The translations under genes were made by a program, and so were the position numbers. From positions 682,001 to 746,000 of the forward strand of contig NZ_JAFBBQ010000001.1 of NCBI RefSeq assembly GCF_016907255.1: DNA of 64,000 bases, read 5' to 3'. This DNA comes from Microbacterium keratanolyticum (lineage in GTDB: Bacteria; Actinomycetota; Actinomycetes; Actinomycetales; Microbacteriaceae). Below are positions 1 through 10,549 of this stretch, piece by piece. Position 1 is the stretch's first letter. Every line of letters begins with the position of its first letter. Under the pieces are notes generated by a model, which was not told the origin of the DNA, searched no databases, and saw only the letters and a program-made list of their open reading frames with translations.

Positions 1-510
1 ATGGTCTCCTCCGCTGCGGAAGCCGAAGCCGCCGTCCGCGCCATGCACTACCCGCCGAAGGGCGTCCGCGGCGTCGGCAGCGCTCTGGCCCGGAGCGCAC
101 GCTGGAACCGCGTCGAGAACTATCTCGCCGAGGCATCCGCGCACATCTCGCTCACGGTGCAGATCGAGACGACCGCGGGGGTCGAGGCTGCGGCCGAGAT
201 CGCCGCCGTCGACGGCGTCGATGCGGTGTTCGTCGGTCCGTCCGACCTTGCCGCGTCCATGGGGTATCTCGGTCAGCAGACGCACCCCGAGGTGCTCGCC
301 GCTGTGGCCCGCACCTTCGCCGCGGTCGCAGCCGCAGGCACGCCGGTCGGCGTCAACGCCTTCGATCCGATCGCCGCCGAGTCGTACATCGCCGAAGGTG
401 CGGATTTCGTCGCCGTCGGGGCGGATGTCGCACTGCTGGCCCGCGCCTCGGAGGCGCTGGCCGCACGGTTCATCCCCTCGTCCGACGACGCCGGTCGCGC
501 GAGCTACTGA
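1..510 (+). CDS. HpcH/HpaI-type aldolase, C-terminal part (5' end outside window)
   Basis: This is the last 169 residues of a class II pyruvate-dependent aldolase of the HpcH/HpaI family, which cleaves 2-oxo-3-hydroxy acids such as 4-hydroxy-2-oxoheptanedioate. Visible family motifs are YPPKGVRG near the start, the metal and substrate strand VQIETTAGV, and VFVGPSDLAASMG, followed by the (beta/alpha)8 end VNAFDP and FVAVGADVALLARA. Complete family members have about 250-260 residues, so roughly 90 are missing. The ATG at position 1 is internal, not the real start. The substrate cannot be told. The gene converges on thiF with only a terminator hairpin between them. Confidence 0.85.
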   Translation: MVSSAAEAEAAVRAMHYPPKGVRGVGSALARSARWNRVENYLAEASAHISLTVQIETTAGVEAAAEIAAVDGVDAVFVGPSDLAASMGYLGQQTHPEVLAAVARTFAAVAAAGTPVGVNAFDPIAAESYIAEGADFVAVGADVALLARASEALAARFIPSSDDAGRASY

Positions 511-519
511 CGCGCAGAG

Positions 520-547
520 ACTCGGGGTGAGGTGTCCAATCGACGCC

Positions 548-558
<11 letters not shown>
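520..558. terminator. Bidirectional terminator hairpin between aldolase and thiF
   Basis: A perfect 13-bp inverted repeat (520-532 with 546-558, ACTCGGGGTGAGG and its complement) surrounds a 13-nt loop. It lies between the two convergent genes, and the thiF stop codon (548-550) sits inside the downstream arm, so the last thiF codons are part of the stem. There is no strong T-run, as is common in actinobacteria. Confidence 0.65.
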
Positions 559-2752
<2,194 letters not shown>

Positions 2753-2754
2753 CG

Positions 2755-3942
2755 TCAGCCTTTCATTCCGGCGCCGTCGAGCACGGCGACCGCGGGTGGA
2801 GTGAGATCCGGGAGCACCTGGCGGACGTCCGCAGGATGGAAACGCGAGGGGTGCACAGCCGCGGCGACGGCCGGATCGACGGCGCGCCCCTCGACGAGGT
2901 CCGCGACGAGCCGGGCGCCGAGCGGCGCGAGCAGCACACCGTGACGGTCGAATCCGTTCGCGACGATGAGGCCGCGCTCGACGACGCCGATCAGCGGCGT
3001 CGCATCCGGGCTCCCCGGCCGTGGCCGCGCCATCATCTCGATGACCTCGCACTCTTCGATGCCGGGCACCACGGTCTGGGCGTCGCGCAGCAGGGCCAGC
3101 ACGCTTCCCGCCTGCACGCCCGCGACGCCGCCCTCGCGAACCGAGGCGCCGACGACGAGGGTTCCGTCTTCACGGGGAACGAGATAGACCGAGCGCCCGC
3201 GGACGAGCGCGCGCACCGTGTGCGTCAACAGGGGGCGCAGCGCCTCGGGCACACGCAACCGGAGAATGTCTCCCCACACCGGGCGCACCGGCAGCGCGGG
3301 GACTCCTTCCACCTGGCCCAGGCCCGTCGCTGCGATCACGACGTCGGCGGGGACAGCATCACCGGAGGCGAGATGCACCCAGCGGTGCGCCGGCTCCCGT
3401 CCGATCGGGGTGTCCGTCGAGACGCGCACAGCCTGCTCGCGGCGCACGCCCGCGCCCAGCGCCCGCAGAAGCGACGCCGCCATCTGCCGGGGATCGACCT
3501 GATGATCCGCGGCGATTCCCATCGCGGCGGACACCGCCGGGCCGAGGGAGGGTTCACGCTCTCGAGCCCGCGATCCCGTCATCCGATCCACGACCGCACC
3601 GCCCTGCTGCTGCAGAACCGCCAGCCCCGTCAGGGTCTCGCGGTCGGCTGCGTCCACCGCCACCGCCAGGGTCGCCGTCTCCCGGTATCCCACGGCGTCG
3701 CCACCCGCTGCCGTCAGCCGCGCGAGGAAATCGGGGTAGGCGTGTGCAGCGTCCCGCATCAGCGGATGCAGCGCGTCCTGTGCCCACTCGGTCTCTGTGA
3801 CCGCCGCGAGCATCCCCGCGGCCGCCCGGCTCGCACCGCCCGCAGGGTTCGGATCGAGGACGATCGCGTCGTGCCCTCGCTCCCGCAGCTCGAAGGCCGT
3901 CGCCAAGCCGACGACTCCGGCGCCGATCACAACGATGCGCAT
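2755..3942 (-). CDS. thiO: Glycine oxidase ThiO
   Basis: A 395-residue FAD-dependent amine oxidase of the DAO/GlpO fold. It oxidises glycine to iminoglycine for ThiG, as expected for an aerobic thiamine pathway lacking ThiH. The dinucleotide-binding motif [13 protein letters not shown] lies at residues 7-19, followed by [18 protein letters not shown], the usual ThiO acidic strand and loop. The C-terminal FAD contact is [10 protein letters not shown]. It is first in the thi operon, with the TPP riboswitch ending about 10 nt upstream of the ATG (3940-3942), so the aptamer probably controls translation of this start and polar expression of thiSGF. Confidence 0.93.
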   Translation of the reverse strand: MRIVVIGAGVVGLATAFELRERGHDAIVLDPNPAGGASRAAAGMLAAVTETEWAQDALHPLMRDAAHAYPDFLARLTAAGGDAVGYRETATLAVAVDAADRETLTGLAVLQQQGGAVVDRMTGSRAREREPSLGPAVSAAMGIAADHQVDPRQMAASLLRALGAGVRREQAVRVSTDTPIGREPAHRWVHLASGDAVPADVVIAATGLGQVEGVPALPVRPVWGDILRLRVPEALRPLLTHTVRALVRGRSVYLVPREDGTLVVGASVREGGVAGVQAGSVLALLRDAQTVVPGIEECEVIEMMARPRPGSPDATPLIGVVERGLIVANGFDRHGVLLAPLGARLVADLVEGRAVDPAVAAAVHPSRFHPADVRQVLPDLTPPAVAVLDGAGMKG

Positions 3943-3952
3943 TGCGTGCCCT

Positions 3953-4036
3953 TTCCTACGACGGCATGATCCGTTTCAGGTTCAGCGGTCGGCACGTGGC
4001 CCTCTCAGCCCTCTCCTGGGCTCCCGCGGACCCCTC
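3953..4036 (-). promoter_or_regulatory. TPP riboswitch controlling thiOSGF
   Basis: Read on the minus strand, this region carries the two signature TPP (THI box) elements in the right order: CTGAGAGGG (complement of about 4000-4008) in the pyrimidine-binding arm, and GAACCTGAAACGGATC (complement of 3968-3983) followed by ATGCCGTCGTAGG in the pyrophosphate arm. It ends just before the thiO ribosome-binding region. The closing P1 helix is not clearly resolved by eye, so the outer limits are approximate. Confidence 0.88.
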
Positions 4037-4043
4037 TACTCTA
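4037..4043. promoter_or_regulatory. Overlapping divergent -10 elements between thiE and the thi operon
   Basis: The segment reads TACTCT on the plus strand (4037-4042), 7 nt before the thiE ATG, and TAGAGT on the minus strand (4043-4038), just upstream of the TPP aptamer. Both fit the TANNNT pattern, so one symmetric site could fire both ways. The plus-strand promoter would give a leaderless thiE mRNA. The minus-strand use is less certain because it would shorten the riboswitch P1 region. Confidence 0.5.
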
Positions 4044-4049
4044 GGGCGT

Positions 4050-4730
4050 ATGCCTGCTTCCTCCTTCGCACCCACGGCGTCCGGCGTCCGCGCACACCGC
4101 CGTGCGCTCCTTGACGACGCACGCCTCTACGTCTGCACGACTGCTCGCACCGAGACGGGCGATCTCGAGTCCTTCCTCGACGCGGCGTATGCGGGCGGCG
4201 TCGACATCATCCAACTGCGCGACAAGGGTCTGGAGGCCCGCGCCGAGATTGAAGCACTGCAGGTGCTCGCTCGCGTGGCACGACGGCACGGCAAGCTCTT
4301 CGCCGTCAACGACCGCGCCGATGTCGCCGCCCTCGTCGGTGCCGACGTCTTCCACGTCGGCCAGGGCGATCTGACCACCACGCAGGCGCGCACCCTGCTG
4401 GGTCCCGACGTGATCATCGGCCGTTCGACGCATTCGGCCGCACAGGCCGCCGAGGCGGACGCCGACGCCGATCTCGACTACTTCTGCACGGGTCCGGTCT
4501 GGGAGACCCCGACGAAGCCGGGTCGGTCAGCCGTCGGGCTCGATCCGCTTCGGACTGTCTCGAACTTGAAGACCACGAAGCCGTGGTTCGCGATCGGCGG
4601 CATCGCCCCAGGCCCCCGGCTCCGCGAGGTCACCGACGCCGGCGCCTCCCGAGTCGTCGTCGTCCGCGCTGTCACGGAAGCAGACGACCCCGCAGCCGCC
4701 GCACAGGCGCTGCGCACACAGCTCGACTGA
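4050..4730 (+). CDS. thiE: Thiamine-phosphate synthase ThiE
   Basis: A 226-residue TIM barrel that joins HMP pyrophosphate and thiazole phosphate to give thiamine phosphate. Signature segments: [49 protein letters not shown], the pyrophosphate loop [17 protein letters not shown], and FAIGGIAPG. The ATG at 4050 was chosen because TACTCT sits 7 nt upstream, giving a leaderless transcript; the frame is open upstream, but that would run through the riboswitch region. It is divergent from thiOSGF and lacks its own riboswitch in this orientation. The pyrimidine genes thiC and thiD are not in the window. Confidence 0.95.
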   Translation: MPASSFAPTASGVRAHRRALLDDARLYVCTTARTETGDLESFLDAAYAGGVDIIQLRDKGLEARAEIEALQVLARVARRHGKLFAVNDRADVAALVGADVFHVGQGDLTTTQARTLLGPDVIIGRSTHSAAQAAEADADADLDYFCTGPVWETPTKPGRSAVGLDPLRTVSNLKTTKPWFAIGGIAPGPRLREVTDAGASRVVVVRAVTEADDPAAAAQALRTQLD

Positions 4731-4785
4731 GCACCGCGCCCGCTCCCCTTTCGCACCGTCGGAGGACCCGTGAAAGGATGAGCGG

Positions 4786-4812
4786 ATGCCGCACGCAAGG
4801 AGCCCCCACTGA
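4786..4812 (+). CDS. Putative 8-codon upstream ORF coupled to the MFS gene
   Basis: ATG CCG CAC ... TGA encodes MPHARSPH and ends in TGATG, the final A being the first base of the MFS start codon. Six nt before its ATG is AAGGAT (4774-4779), matching the -10 to start spacing of leaderless genes in this window. The MFS ribosome-binding site AAGGAG (4797-4802) lies inside it. This suggests a leaderless mini-ORF whose translation is coupled to the transporter. It is inference from geometry only; the peptide itself need not have a function. Confidence 0.35.
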   Translation: MPHARSPH

Positions 4813-6038
4813 TGCGCGGCCTCGCTGCGATGCAGGATCGCGGGTTCCGCTGGTTCTTCCTCGCTCGCACGATCACGATGGTCACCGGCTCGATGTCGTC
4901 CATCGCGCTCGCCTTCGCGGTCTTGCAGATCGACAATGAGGCGACGTCGCTGGCAGGAGTGCTGGCGGCATTCACGATCAGCAACATCGTCTTTCTGCTC
5001 ATCGGCGGCGTCGTCGCCGACCGCCTCCCTCGGGCGCTGATCATCCAGACCTGCTACGTCTTCGACATCCTGTCCATCGGCACGGTCGCCGTGCTGCTTT
5101 TCACCGGCACAGCGACCGTTCCCCTCATCGCGCTCTTGGCCGCCGTCAACGGTGCGTCCTCCGCCTTCGTGCTCCCCGCGATGCAGGGCATCATCCCCCA
5201 GCTGACGACGCCCGCACACCTGCAGCAGGCCAATGCGATGCTCTCGTTCGTACGCTCTGCCGTCACGATCGGCGGGCCCGCGATCGCCGGAGTGCTCGTC
5301 GCGACCGCGGGTCCGGCGTGGGCGATGGTGGTGCAGGCGGCGGGATGGCTCGCCGCGATCCCCATCCTCGCCATGGTGAAGCTCCCGCCTCCCGCTCAGG
5401 CCGAGAAGGCGACCATGCTCGCCGACCTGCGCACCGGCTGGCGGGAGTTCTGGATGCGCCCCTGGCTGTGGACGGTCGTGCTCGCGTTCATGATCATGAA
5501 CGCGATCCATGCCGGCGCGTGGGGTGTCGCAGGGCCGTTCATCGCCAACAACGACCCGCTCTTGGGCATCGCCGGATGGGGATGGGTCGTGAGCGCCGAA
5601 GGCGCAGGCGTTCTCGTCATGACGCTCCTGCTGATGTGGCTTCCGCTGCGACGCCCGCTGCGGTGGGGAATGATCGGCATGGCCGCGTTCGCGCTGCCGC
5701 TCACCATGCTCGGAGTGCATCCCGCCGTCGTTCTCGTCGCGATCGCGGCGTTCGTCGCTGGCGCGGGCATGGAGGTCTTCGGCACCGGCTGGAGCGTCGC
5801 GATGATGGAGAACGTGCCCGTCGAGAAGCTGTCGCGGGTGTCGAGCTACGACATGCTCGGCAGCTTCGTCGCCATCCCGATCGGCACTCTCGCGTTCGGC
5901 TGGCTCATCACGCATGTCGATGCCGGAACACTTCTCGTCGCCTCCGCCATCGTGTACGCGGTCGTCGCCCTCTCCACGCTGCTGGTGCCGAGCGTCTGGC
6001 GGATGGGTCGCGCAGACGGCGCTCTCGCCGCGCGGTGA
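4812..6038 (+). CDS. MFS transporter, EntS-like exporter family
   Basis: A 408-residue major facilitator with about 12 hydrophobic helices. The N-terminus (DRGFRWFFLARTITMVTGS) and the loop after helix 2, GGVVADRLPRALI, resemble EntS/MefA-type drug and siderophore exporters. The second half starts near residue 215 with WLWTVVLAFMIMNAI. The start at 4812 is preceded by AAGGAG at a good distance and overlaps the stop of a short upstream ORF. A second possible start is Met at 4827. It follows thiE by 80 bp in the same direction, but nothing links it to thiamine. The substrate is unknown. Confidence 0.82.
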   Translation: MRGLAAMQDRGFRWFFLARTITMVTGSMSSIALAFAVLQIDNEATSLAGVLAAFTISNIVFLLIGGVVADRLPRALIIQTCYVFDILSIGTVAVLLFTGTATVPLIALLAAVNGASSAFVLPAMQGIIPQLTTPAHLQQANAMLSFVRSAVTIGGPAIAGVLVATAGPAWAMVVQAAGWLAAIPILAMVKLPPPAQAEKATMLADLRTGWREFWMRPWLWTVVLAFMIMNAIHAGAWGVAGPFIANNDPLLGIAGWGWVVSAEGAGVLVMTLLLMWLPLRRPLRWGMIGMAAFALPLTMLGVHPAVVLVAIAAFVAGAGMEVFGTGWSVAMMENVPVEKLSRVSSYDMLGSFVAIPIGTLAFGWLITHVDAGTLLVASAIVYAVVALSTLLVPSVWRMGRADGALAAR

Positions 6039-6087
6039 CCGGCGATCATCCCTGGCGTTTCATAGCTTCGCCGACGACACTGAGGTC

Positions 6088-6798
6088 ATGAGCTTCGCAG
6101 ATCTCGCACCCCTCGCCGACCGTGCCGCGCTGTACTCCGCACTGCGTCAGGAGGCGCTTCTCGATGCGATCGGAGGCAACGCGCACCGCTGGGACGCCGA
6201 CCTCACCGCAGGAACGATCACCTTCACCCCGCACGCCACGCCGGAGCATCCGGTCGTCGTCGGCGCGCACCTCATCGCGACCATCGCCCCGGAGCCGCGC
6301 ACCCTGCGCTGGGCCTGGGCGCAGCCGAACGGCGCGGATGCCACGGTCGCCACGCAGCTGCGCGACGCGGGCGCTGCGGTGCAGAACGTCACGCTGACAA
6401 CCGCCGAGGTCCCGTTCCCCGAGAGCATCGAGGGTGAGCTGGACGACTGGATCGCGCAGGCCGCGCACACCGTCGCCGGCGCCGCGGTCGAGCTCACCGG
6501 TCGGGCCCCCTACTTCTCGGCGCCTGTCGAGGGCGGCACCCGTGCGGTGTTCCTGCTCGATGCGCCTCTCCCGAACCTTACTGTCGCCGACGCCCTCACG
6601 GCGCTGCCTCGCGTCATCGCCTCCGTGCCCCTGAGCGACCCGCGCACGGCACTGTGGAATCTGGCCCGCCTCGCCGGCTGGAACCTGCAGTGGACGGATG
6701 AGGCGTTCACCGGTGCGATCATCTCCGATGCCACGGCATCCGCGACCGTGCGTTTCGATGAGAACGCGCGCATCACGGGTATCGAGGCCACTGTCTGA
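6088..6798 (+). CDS. DUF6882-like protein of unknown function
   Basis: A 236-residue soluble protein with no signal peptide or membrane segment. The segment LRWAWAQPN (residues ~72-80) resembles the W-x-W/WAxP core of DUF6882 proteins, which contain a mixed alpha/beta domain found widely in actinobacteria without known function. The C-terminus has a second strand-rich part (ASATVRFDENARITGIEAT). Start ATG at 6088 lacks a clear ribosome-binding site; the hexamer GACACT 6 nt upstream is a weak leaderless-type -10. It stands between an MFS gene and an amidohydrolase with no obvious link. The family call is from memory of the motif only. Confidence 0.6.
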   Translation: MSFADLAPLADRAALYSALRQEALLDAIGGNAHRWDADLTAGTITFTPHATPEHPVVVGAHLIATIAPEPRTLRWAWAQPNGADATVATQLRDAGAAVQNVTLTTAEVPFPESIEGELDDWIAQAAHTVAGAAVELTGRAPYFSAPVEGGTRAVFLLDAPLPNLTVADALTALPRVIASVPLSDPRTALWNLARLAGWNLQWTDEAFTGAIISDATASATVRFDENARITGIEATV

Positions 6799-6837
6799 GC
6801 TGCGCACCTACCCCTGCCATTCCACGGCGCACGTCAG

Positions 6838-6843
6838 TAGCAT
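6838..6843 (+). promoter_or_regulatory. -10 hexamer, leaderless promoter of the amidohydrolase gene
   Basis: TAGCAT ends 6 nt before the ATG at 6850, which would place transcription start at or next to the start codon. No ribosome-binding site is present. An in-frame GTG at 6844 would fall directly after the hexamer and is therefore rejected as the start. Confidence 0.55.
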
Positions 6844-6849
6844 GTGCGC

Positions 6850-7938
6850 ATGAGCGCCCTCGACCTGATTCCGGCAGGACACACCTTCACCGCCGAGGAG
6901 ATCACGGCCTACGCCGATCCTGAACGGCGCTCTCTCGAGCAGGCGCTCACCGAGGCCGACGTCCTGATCAGCGCCCCGCACGCCGGTGCGGCGATCCCCG
7001 AAGAGCTGGCCCCCTTCCTCTCCCCTGCGCTGACGCGTCGTCTGCAGTACGACTTCACCGACGTCGCCACCGCGGCGATCGTCCGGCGTTGGGCGGCGAT
7101 CGATCCCCGCGTCGTGGCGGTCGTCAACCCGCACCCGCGTCTCGTCCGCGACCCCAACAGGGCACGGCCCGCCGACATCGCCGGCGATCTGGCGACGGCC
7201 ATCGAACGCACGCGTGCCGCGGGGGCATGGCAGAAGGTGGATCTGAGCGGTGTGGATGCCATCCGCCCCGTGACGTTCTCGTTCTTCCCGATCCTCGAGG
7301 TGCCGGAAGACGACGATGCCCTCCACCGATTGGTCTCCACATTCGTCGAGGTCGGAGAACGCGGTCTCGGCGTGTACGAGCGGGTGCGCGACGCACTCAG
7401 CGAGCGGATGCTGGAGCGCGCGCTGCGCACGGGCTCATCCTTCACACGGCTCTCCTTCCACGACACGATGAACACGACGACGACGCGGGAAGGCGCGGTG
7501 TCAGTGCCTCGCGCGGAGAAGGACCGTCTCCCCCGTGTCGTCGCACTCTCCAACCGCGGCGGATCTCGCGGCGAGAGCCGCGACCCCGCGGATCCGCCGA
7601 CCATGGATGCTGCACGCCTGCGAGCGCTCGCGGAGGCCCATCGTGCGGGCTTCCGGGTGTCTCAGGCCGACGATGTCGCCCTCAACAAGCCCTACCTCGG
7701 CAGCCAGGAGATCCTCGCCGCGGGGGCGCGGTTCCGCGAGGTCGCGAAGGACGCGGCGCGCACGGGCGCGCAGCTCGACGCCGTGCAGGCCGAGTTCCTC
7801 CGCGAGTTCCTTCTGGGCGATGCCGCCACAGCCGTCCTGCATGAGCCCGGCACCGACTGGATCACGGAAGACCCGACGCACGTCGACGAGATCGCTCAGG
7901 CCTGCAAGCGCAGCTGGGATCTGTACCGCGCGAGCTGA
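6850..7938 (+). CDS. N-formylglutamate amidohydrolase family protein
   Basis: A 362-residue member of the N-formylglutamate amidohydrolase (HutG-type FGase) family, zinc hydrolases that release formate from N-formylglutamate at the end of one histidine degradation route. Seen: VLISAPHAGAAIPEEL at residues ~38-53, the NPHPRLVRDPNRARP region, and FHDTMNTTTTREGAVS in the second half; the latter holds the conserved histidine. It is longer than short FGases (~270) and matches the extended actinobacterial type. No other hut gene is nearby, so the natural substrate may differ. It converges on the Dcu-type transporter 14 bp downstream. Confidence 0.75.
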   Translation: MSALDLIPAGHTFTAEEITAYADPERRSLEQALTEADVLISAPHAGAAIPEELAPFLSPALTRRLQYDFTDVATAAIVRRWAAIDPRVVAVVNPHPRLVRDPNRARPADIAGDLATAIERTRAAGAWQKVDLSGVDAIRPVTFSFFPILEVPEDDDALHRLVSTFVEVGERGLGVYERVRDALSERMLERALRTGSSFTRLSFHDTMNTTTTREGAVSVPRAEKDRLPRVVALSNRGGSRGESRDPADPPTMDAARLRALAEAHRAGFRVSQADDVALNKPYLGSQEILAAGARFREVAKDAARTGAQLDAVQAEFLREFLLGDAATAVLHEPGTDWITEDPTHVDEIAQACKRSWDLYRAS

Positions 7939-7952
7939 TCAGACCTGGCGGA

Positions 7953-9296
7953 TCATCCACCCCAGAGCAGTCCGAAGAGTGCACCAGCAGCGATGGTCGC
8001 GACCGCCAGCACAAGCGTGGGGATGAAGAACGAGTGGTCGACGAGCTTCGTGCCGAGCTTCGTCGTTCCCGAGGTGTCGAAGTTCGCCGCGGCGATCTGC
8101 GAGCCGTTGGTCGGCAGCAGGTAGATGCCGGCGAACGCCCCGGCCCACATCCCGGAGAGCACCCCCAGCGGGATCCCTGCGGCAAGACCGATCGGCACGA
8201 TCGTACGAGTCGCTGTCGACTGGCTCGTCGTGAGCACACAGACCAGGAAGACGCCGAGCGCGAAGATCCACGGCGCCGCGCTGACCCAGCTTCCGACGCT
8301 CGACGCGATGAGCTCGGTGTGCGCGCCGAGGAAGGTGTCGGTCAGCCAGGCGAGACCGAACAGTGCGATGGCTGAGACCATACCGGCCTTGAACACCGAC
8401 ATCGTCGGAATCTCGCCGACCTTGGGCCGCGAGACGAGCAGGATGATCGTGCCGACGACGAACATCACGATCTCGATGATGGGGGTCATCGATACGGGGT
8501 TGCCGTCGCCATCGAGCGGTCGCAGCCCCTTGAAGAGGCCGAAGATGACGATCGCGGCAACGCCGAGCAGGAAGATGATGGCGGCGTTGCGTCCCGCCGT
8601 CGTCACCGTCACCTCGGCACGGACTGCCGCGGCGCTGCCACTCGGCGCAGGAATCTCACCGCGGGCGATCTTTGCCTGCACCTCGGGGTCGTCGGCGAGC
8701 TCTTTGCCGAGCTTGTTCACGACAAAGCTCGCGATCACGATGCCGACGACGGCGGCCGGGATCGTCACCTTGAGGATGTCGATCAGCTCGAAGTCCCACG
8801 GGGCGGTGTCGGTGAGCGTGACCATCGCCGCCATCGCCGCAGACACCGGGCTGCACGCGAGTGCGACACCCGTCGCGACGACGGAGAGGGAGAGCGGACG
8901 CGAAGGGCGGATGCCGTTGCGATAGGCGAGGTCCTGGATCACGGGCAGGAGCGGGTACAGGATGTTCGAGGTGCCCGCGCCTACGGAGAACAGGAACGAC
9001 ACGAGCGGGGCGACGAGAGTGATCTGCTTGGGGCTCCGGGCGATGAGCTTGGCCGCAACCGAGACCATCCAGTCGATGCCTCCTGCCGACTGCATCATCG
9101 ATGCGGCGAGCACAACGGAGAGCACGATGAGCAGAGCATCCACCGGGGGCGAGCCCGGAGTCAGCCCGAAAACGAAGACAAGCAGGGCGACGCCCGTGCC
9201 TCCCCAGAGCCCGAGCCCCACACCGCTGGACCGGGTGCCCATGACGATGCAGCCCAGCACGACCAGCAGCTGTACGACGAACAGTGCGATCTCCAC
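7953..9296 (-). CDS. Dcu-type anaerobic C4-dicarboxylate transporter family protein
   Basis: A 447-residue polytopic membrane protein resembling DcuA/DcuB (fumarate, malate, aspartate, succinate exchange). Typical points: the N-terminal LWGGTGVALLVFVFGLTPG helix pair, IDALL-like and MMQSAGGIDWMVSVA segments, VSFLFSVGAGTSNILYPLLP, GVALACSPVSAAMAAMV, and the cytoplasmic loop NKLGKELADDPEVQ. Start is GTG at 9294-9296 with AGGGGGAG just upstream. In aerobic actinobacteria such proteins may import rather than exchange dicarboxylates. The gene is alone in its orientation and no sensor kinase is adjacent. Confidence 0.82.
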   Translation of the reverse strand: MEIALFVVQLLVVLGCIVMGTRSSGVGLGLWGGTGVALLVFVFGLTPGSPPVDALLIVLSVVLAASMMQSAGGIDWMVSVAAKLIARSPKQITLVAPLVSFLFSVGAGTSNILYPLLPVIQDLAYRNGIRPSRPLSLSVVATGVALACSPVSAAMAAMVTLTDTAPWDFELIDILKVTIPAAVVGIVIASFVVNKLGKELADDPEVQAKIARGEIPAPSGSAAAVRAEVTVTTAGRNAAIIFLLGVAAIVIFGLFKGLRPLDGDGNPVSMTPIIEIVMFVVGTIILLVSRPKVGEIPTMSVFKAGMVSAIALFGLAWLTDTFLGAHTELIASSVGSWVSAAPWIFALGVFLVCVLTTSQSTATRTIVPIGLAAGIPLGVLSGMWAGAFAGIYLLPTNGSQIAAANFDTSGTTKLGTKLVDHSFFIPTLVLAVATIAAGALFGLLWGG

Positions 9297-9396
9297 AGCT
9301 CCCCCTGACCTTGACTGCGGTCAGCATATTGGCTCCAGCGCGTGCGCAGAACCCCCTCATCGTTCAGAGCCCTCTGACGGCGCCGCCCAGAACGCG

Positions 9397-9873
9397 TCAG
9401 CGCCCGAGCCGCTGGCGTGCGGTGTTGTTCCCCGCAGAGATCGGGACGTGGCGGGTCGCACCGGCGAGGCCGAAGGCGGGCATGTCGGCATAGATGGCTT
9501 CCAAGTCCGCGACGGGCACCTGATAGGTCTCGTGCCACACCCCGACATCGCCCGATCCCTGCGCGGTGCGTGCGAAGTCGCGCCACGCCGCGAGGTGTGG
9601 CGCATCACGGTCCGCTGCGAAGCGCTGCAGATGCTCGGGGCTCTCCCAGTACGACAGCAACAGCGTGGTCCGGCCGAACCAGCTCCGCGCGCCCAGCATC
9701 CCTGCCTCCGGATGGGCGTCGAGGTGATGCAGCATCGGGGTCATGCGCCGCGCCGTGCGCCAGACCGCGCCCAGCTTCCACCAGCGATTCGCCCGCATGC
9801 CGATCAGAAACACGGTGATGTCGGACCGATCCGGTGACGCCGTGTAGCGCCCGGGAAAGACCTGTTCAGCCAT
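9397..9873 (-). CDS. DUF4188 domain protein (monooxygenase-like fold)
   Basis: A 158-residue protein with the full DUF4188 pattern: EQVFPGRYTA at the start, VFLIGMRANRWWKLGAVWR, GMLGARSWFGRTTLLLSYW, FAADRDAPHLAAWRDF, DVGVWHETYQV and ending YADMPAFGLAGA. The family has a dimeric alpha/beta-barrel related to antibiotic-biosynthesis monooxygenases, but its substrate is unknown. The ATG at 9871-9873 is preceded by GGAGAC; the frame is open upstream but would run through the operator region. It is transcribed away from a TetR gene with a long palindrome between, so the TetR protein very likely represses it. Confidence 0.85.
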   Translation of the reverse strand: MAEQVFPGRYTASPDRSDITVFLIGMRANRWWKLGAVWRTARRMTPMLHHLDAHPEAGMLGARSWFGRTTLLLSYWESPEHLQRFAADRDAPHLAAWRDFARTAQGSGDVGVWHETYQVPVADLEAIYADMPAFGLAGATRHVPISAGNNTARQRLGR

Positions 9874-9910
9874 GGGTTGTCTCCTTCGCTTGCGTCGCCA
9901 CCAAGTGGAT

Positions 9911-9945
9911 AACGTTGTTACAAAACACTGTTTTGAAACGACGTT
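9911..9945. promoter_or_regulatory. 35-bp palindromic operator of the TetR/DUF4188 divergon
   Basis: Two 17-nt arms (9911-9927 and 9929-9945) around a central C match at 15 of 17 positions; the core CAAAACA-C-TGTTTTG (9921-9935) is perfect. It lies midway between the divergent start codons and runs up to the -10 of the TetR gene (9950-9955), the standard place for an autorepressed TetR divergon. Confidence 0.75.
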
Positions 9946-9949
9946 ACGA

Positions 9950-9955
9950 TACTGT
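9950..9955 (+). promoter_or_regulatory. -10 hexamer of the TetR gene at 9963 (leaderless)
   Basis: TACTGT ends 7 nt before the ATG at 9963; no ribosome-binding site precedes the start. The overlapping TACGAT (9945-9950) is an alternative and touches the operator end. Confidence 0.5.
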
Positions 9956-9962
9956 GGACCGC

Positions 9963-10529
9963 ATGGCAAGACCCCCGCTGTACGACGACGCCCTTCGCCG
10001 CCGGCTGCTCGACGTGACAGTCGAGATCGTCGACCGCGACGGACCGGCGCGCGTCTCACTCCGCGACGTGGCGCAGCGTGCCGAGACGTCGACGTCAGCC
10101 GTGTACAGCCTGTTCGGAGGCAAGGGCGAGCTGCTCACCGCCGTGATCGAAGAGGGATTCGCCTCCTTCAGTCGGGCGCAGAGCGACGCGGAACCCGAGG
10201 GTCTGCGGGCTCTGGGCATCGCCTATCGACGCTGGGCGCTCGCCAATCCCGCGCTGTACCGCCTGATGTTCGGCGGAGCGCAGCTGGTCCACGACATGCA
10301 CTCCTCCGGAACCGCCATGGCGCCGAGCGCCCTGCTCCCCCTCGCACGCACCCTGGCCGCGACAGCGTCCATCGACGATGAGGGTCTTCGCAACGCCATC
10401 ACCGTCTGGGCACAGGTGCACGGCGCAGTCAGCCTCGAACTCGCAGGCGTCGTTCCCGTGCAGATCGACGCCGACGCCGTCTACGAGACGGTTCTCGACA
10501 CCATCGAGCGCGCCTTTCCCCCTCGGTGA
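9963..10529 (+). CDS. TetR/AcrR family repressor
   Basis: A 188-residue TetR regulator. The N-terminal helix-turn-helix covers residues ~10-55: VTVEIVDRDGPARVSLRDVA, then ETSTSAVYSLFGGKGELL with the recognition helix TSTSAVYSLF. The remainder is the ligand-binding helix bundle (WALANPALYRLMFGG, typical of the TetR_C_13/WHG-type subset). It sits divergent to the DUF4188 gene across a 35-bp palindrome, so autorepression and repression of that gene are the obvious role. Start ATG 9963 is set by the -10 TACTGT; upstream in-frame codons would read through the operator. Confidence 0.9.
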   Translation: MARPPLYDDALRRRLLDVTVEIVDRDGPARVSLRDVAQRAETSTSAVYSLFGGKGELLTAVIEEGFASFSRAQSDAEPEGLRALGIAYRRWALANPALYRLMFGGAQLVHDMHSSGTAMAPSALLPLARTLAATASIDDEGLRNAITVWAQVHGAVSLELAGVVPVQIDADAVYETVLDTIERAFPPR

Positions 10530-10537
10530 AGCTGTGC

Positions 10538-10543
10538 CACGCT
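10538..10543 (+). promoter_or_regulatory. Possible -10 of the membrane protein gene at 10550
   Basis: CACGCT (a TANNNT site with C at the first position) ends exactly 6 nt before ATG 10550. The same C-variant is seen before genes at 52213 and 53779. Confidence 0.35.
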
Positions 10544-10549
10544 GAGTGC

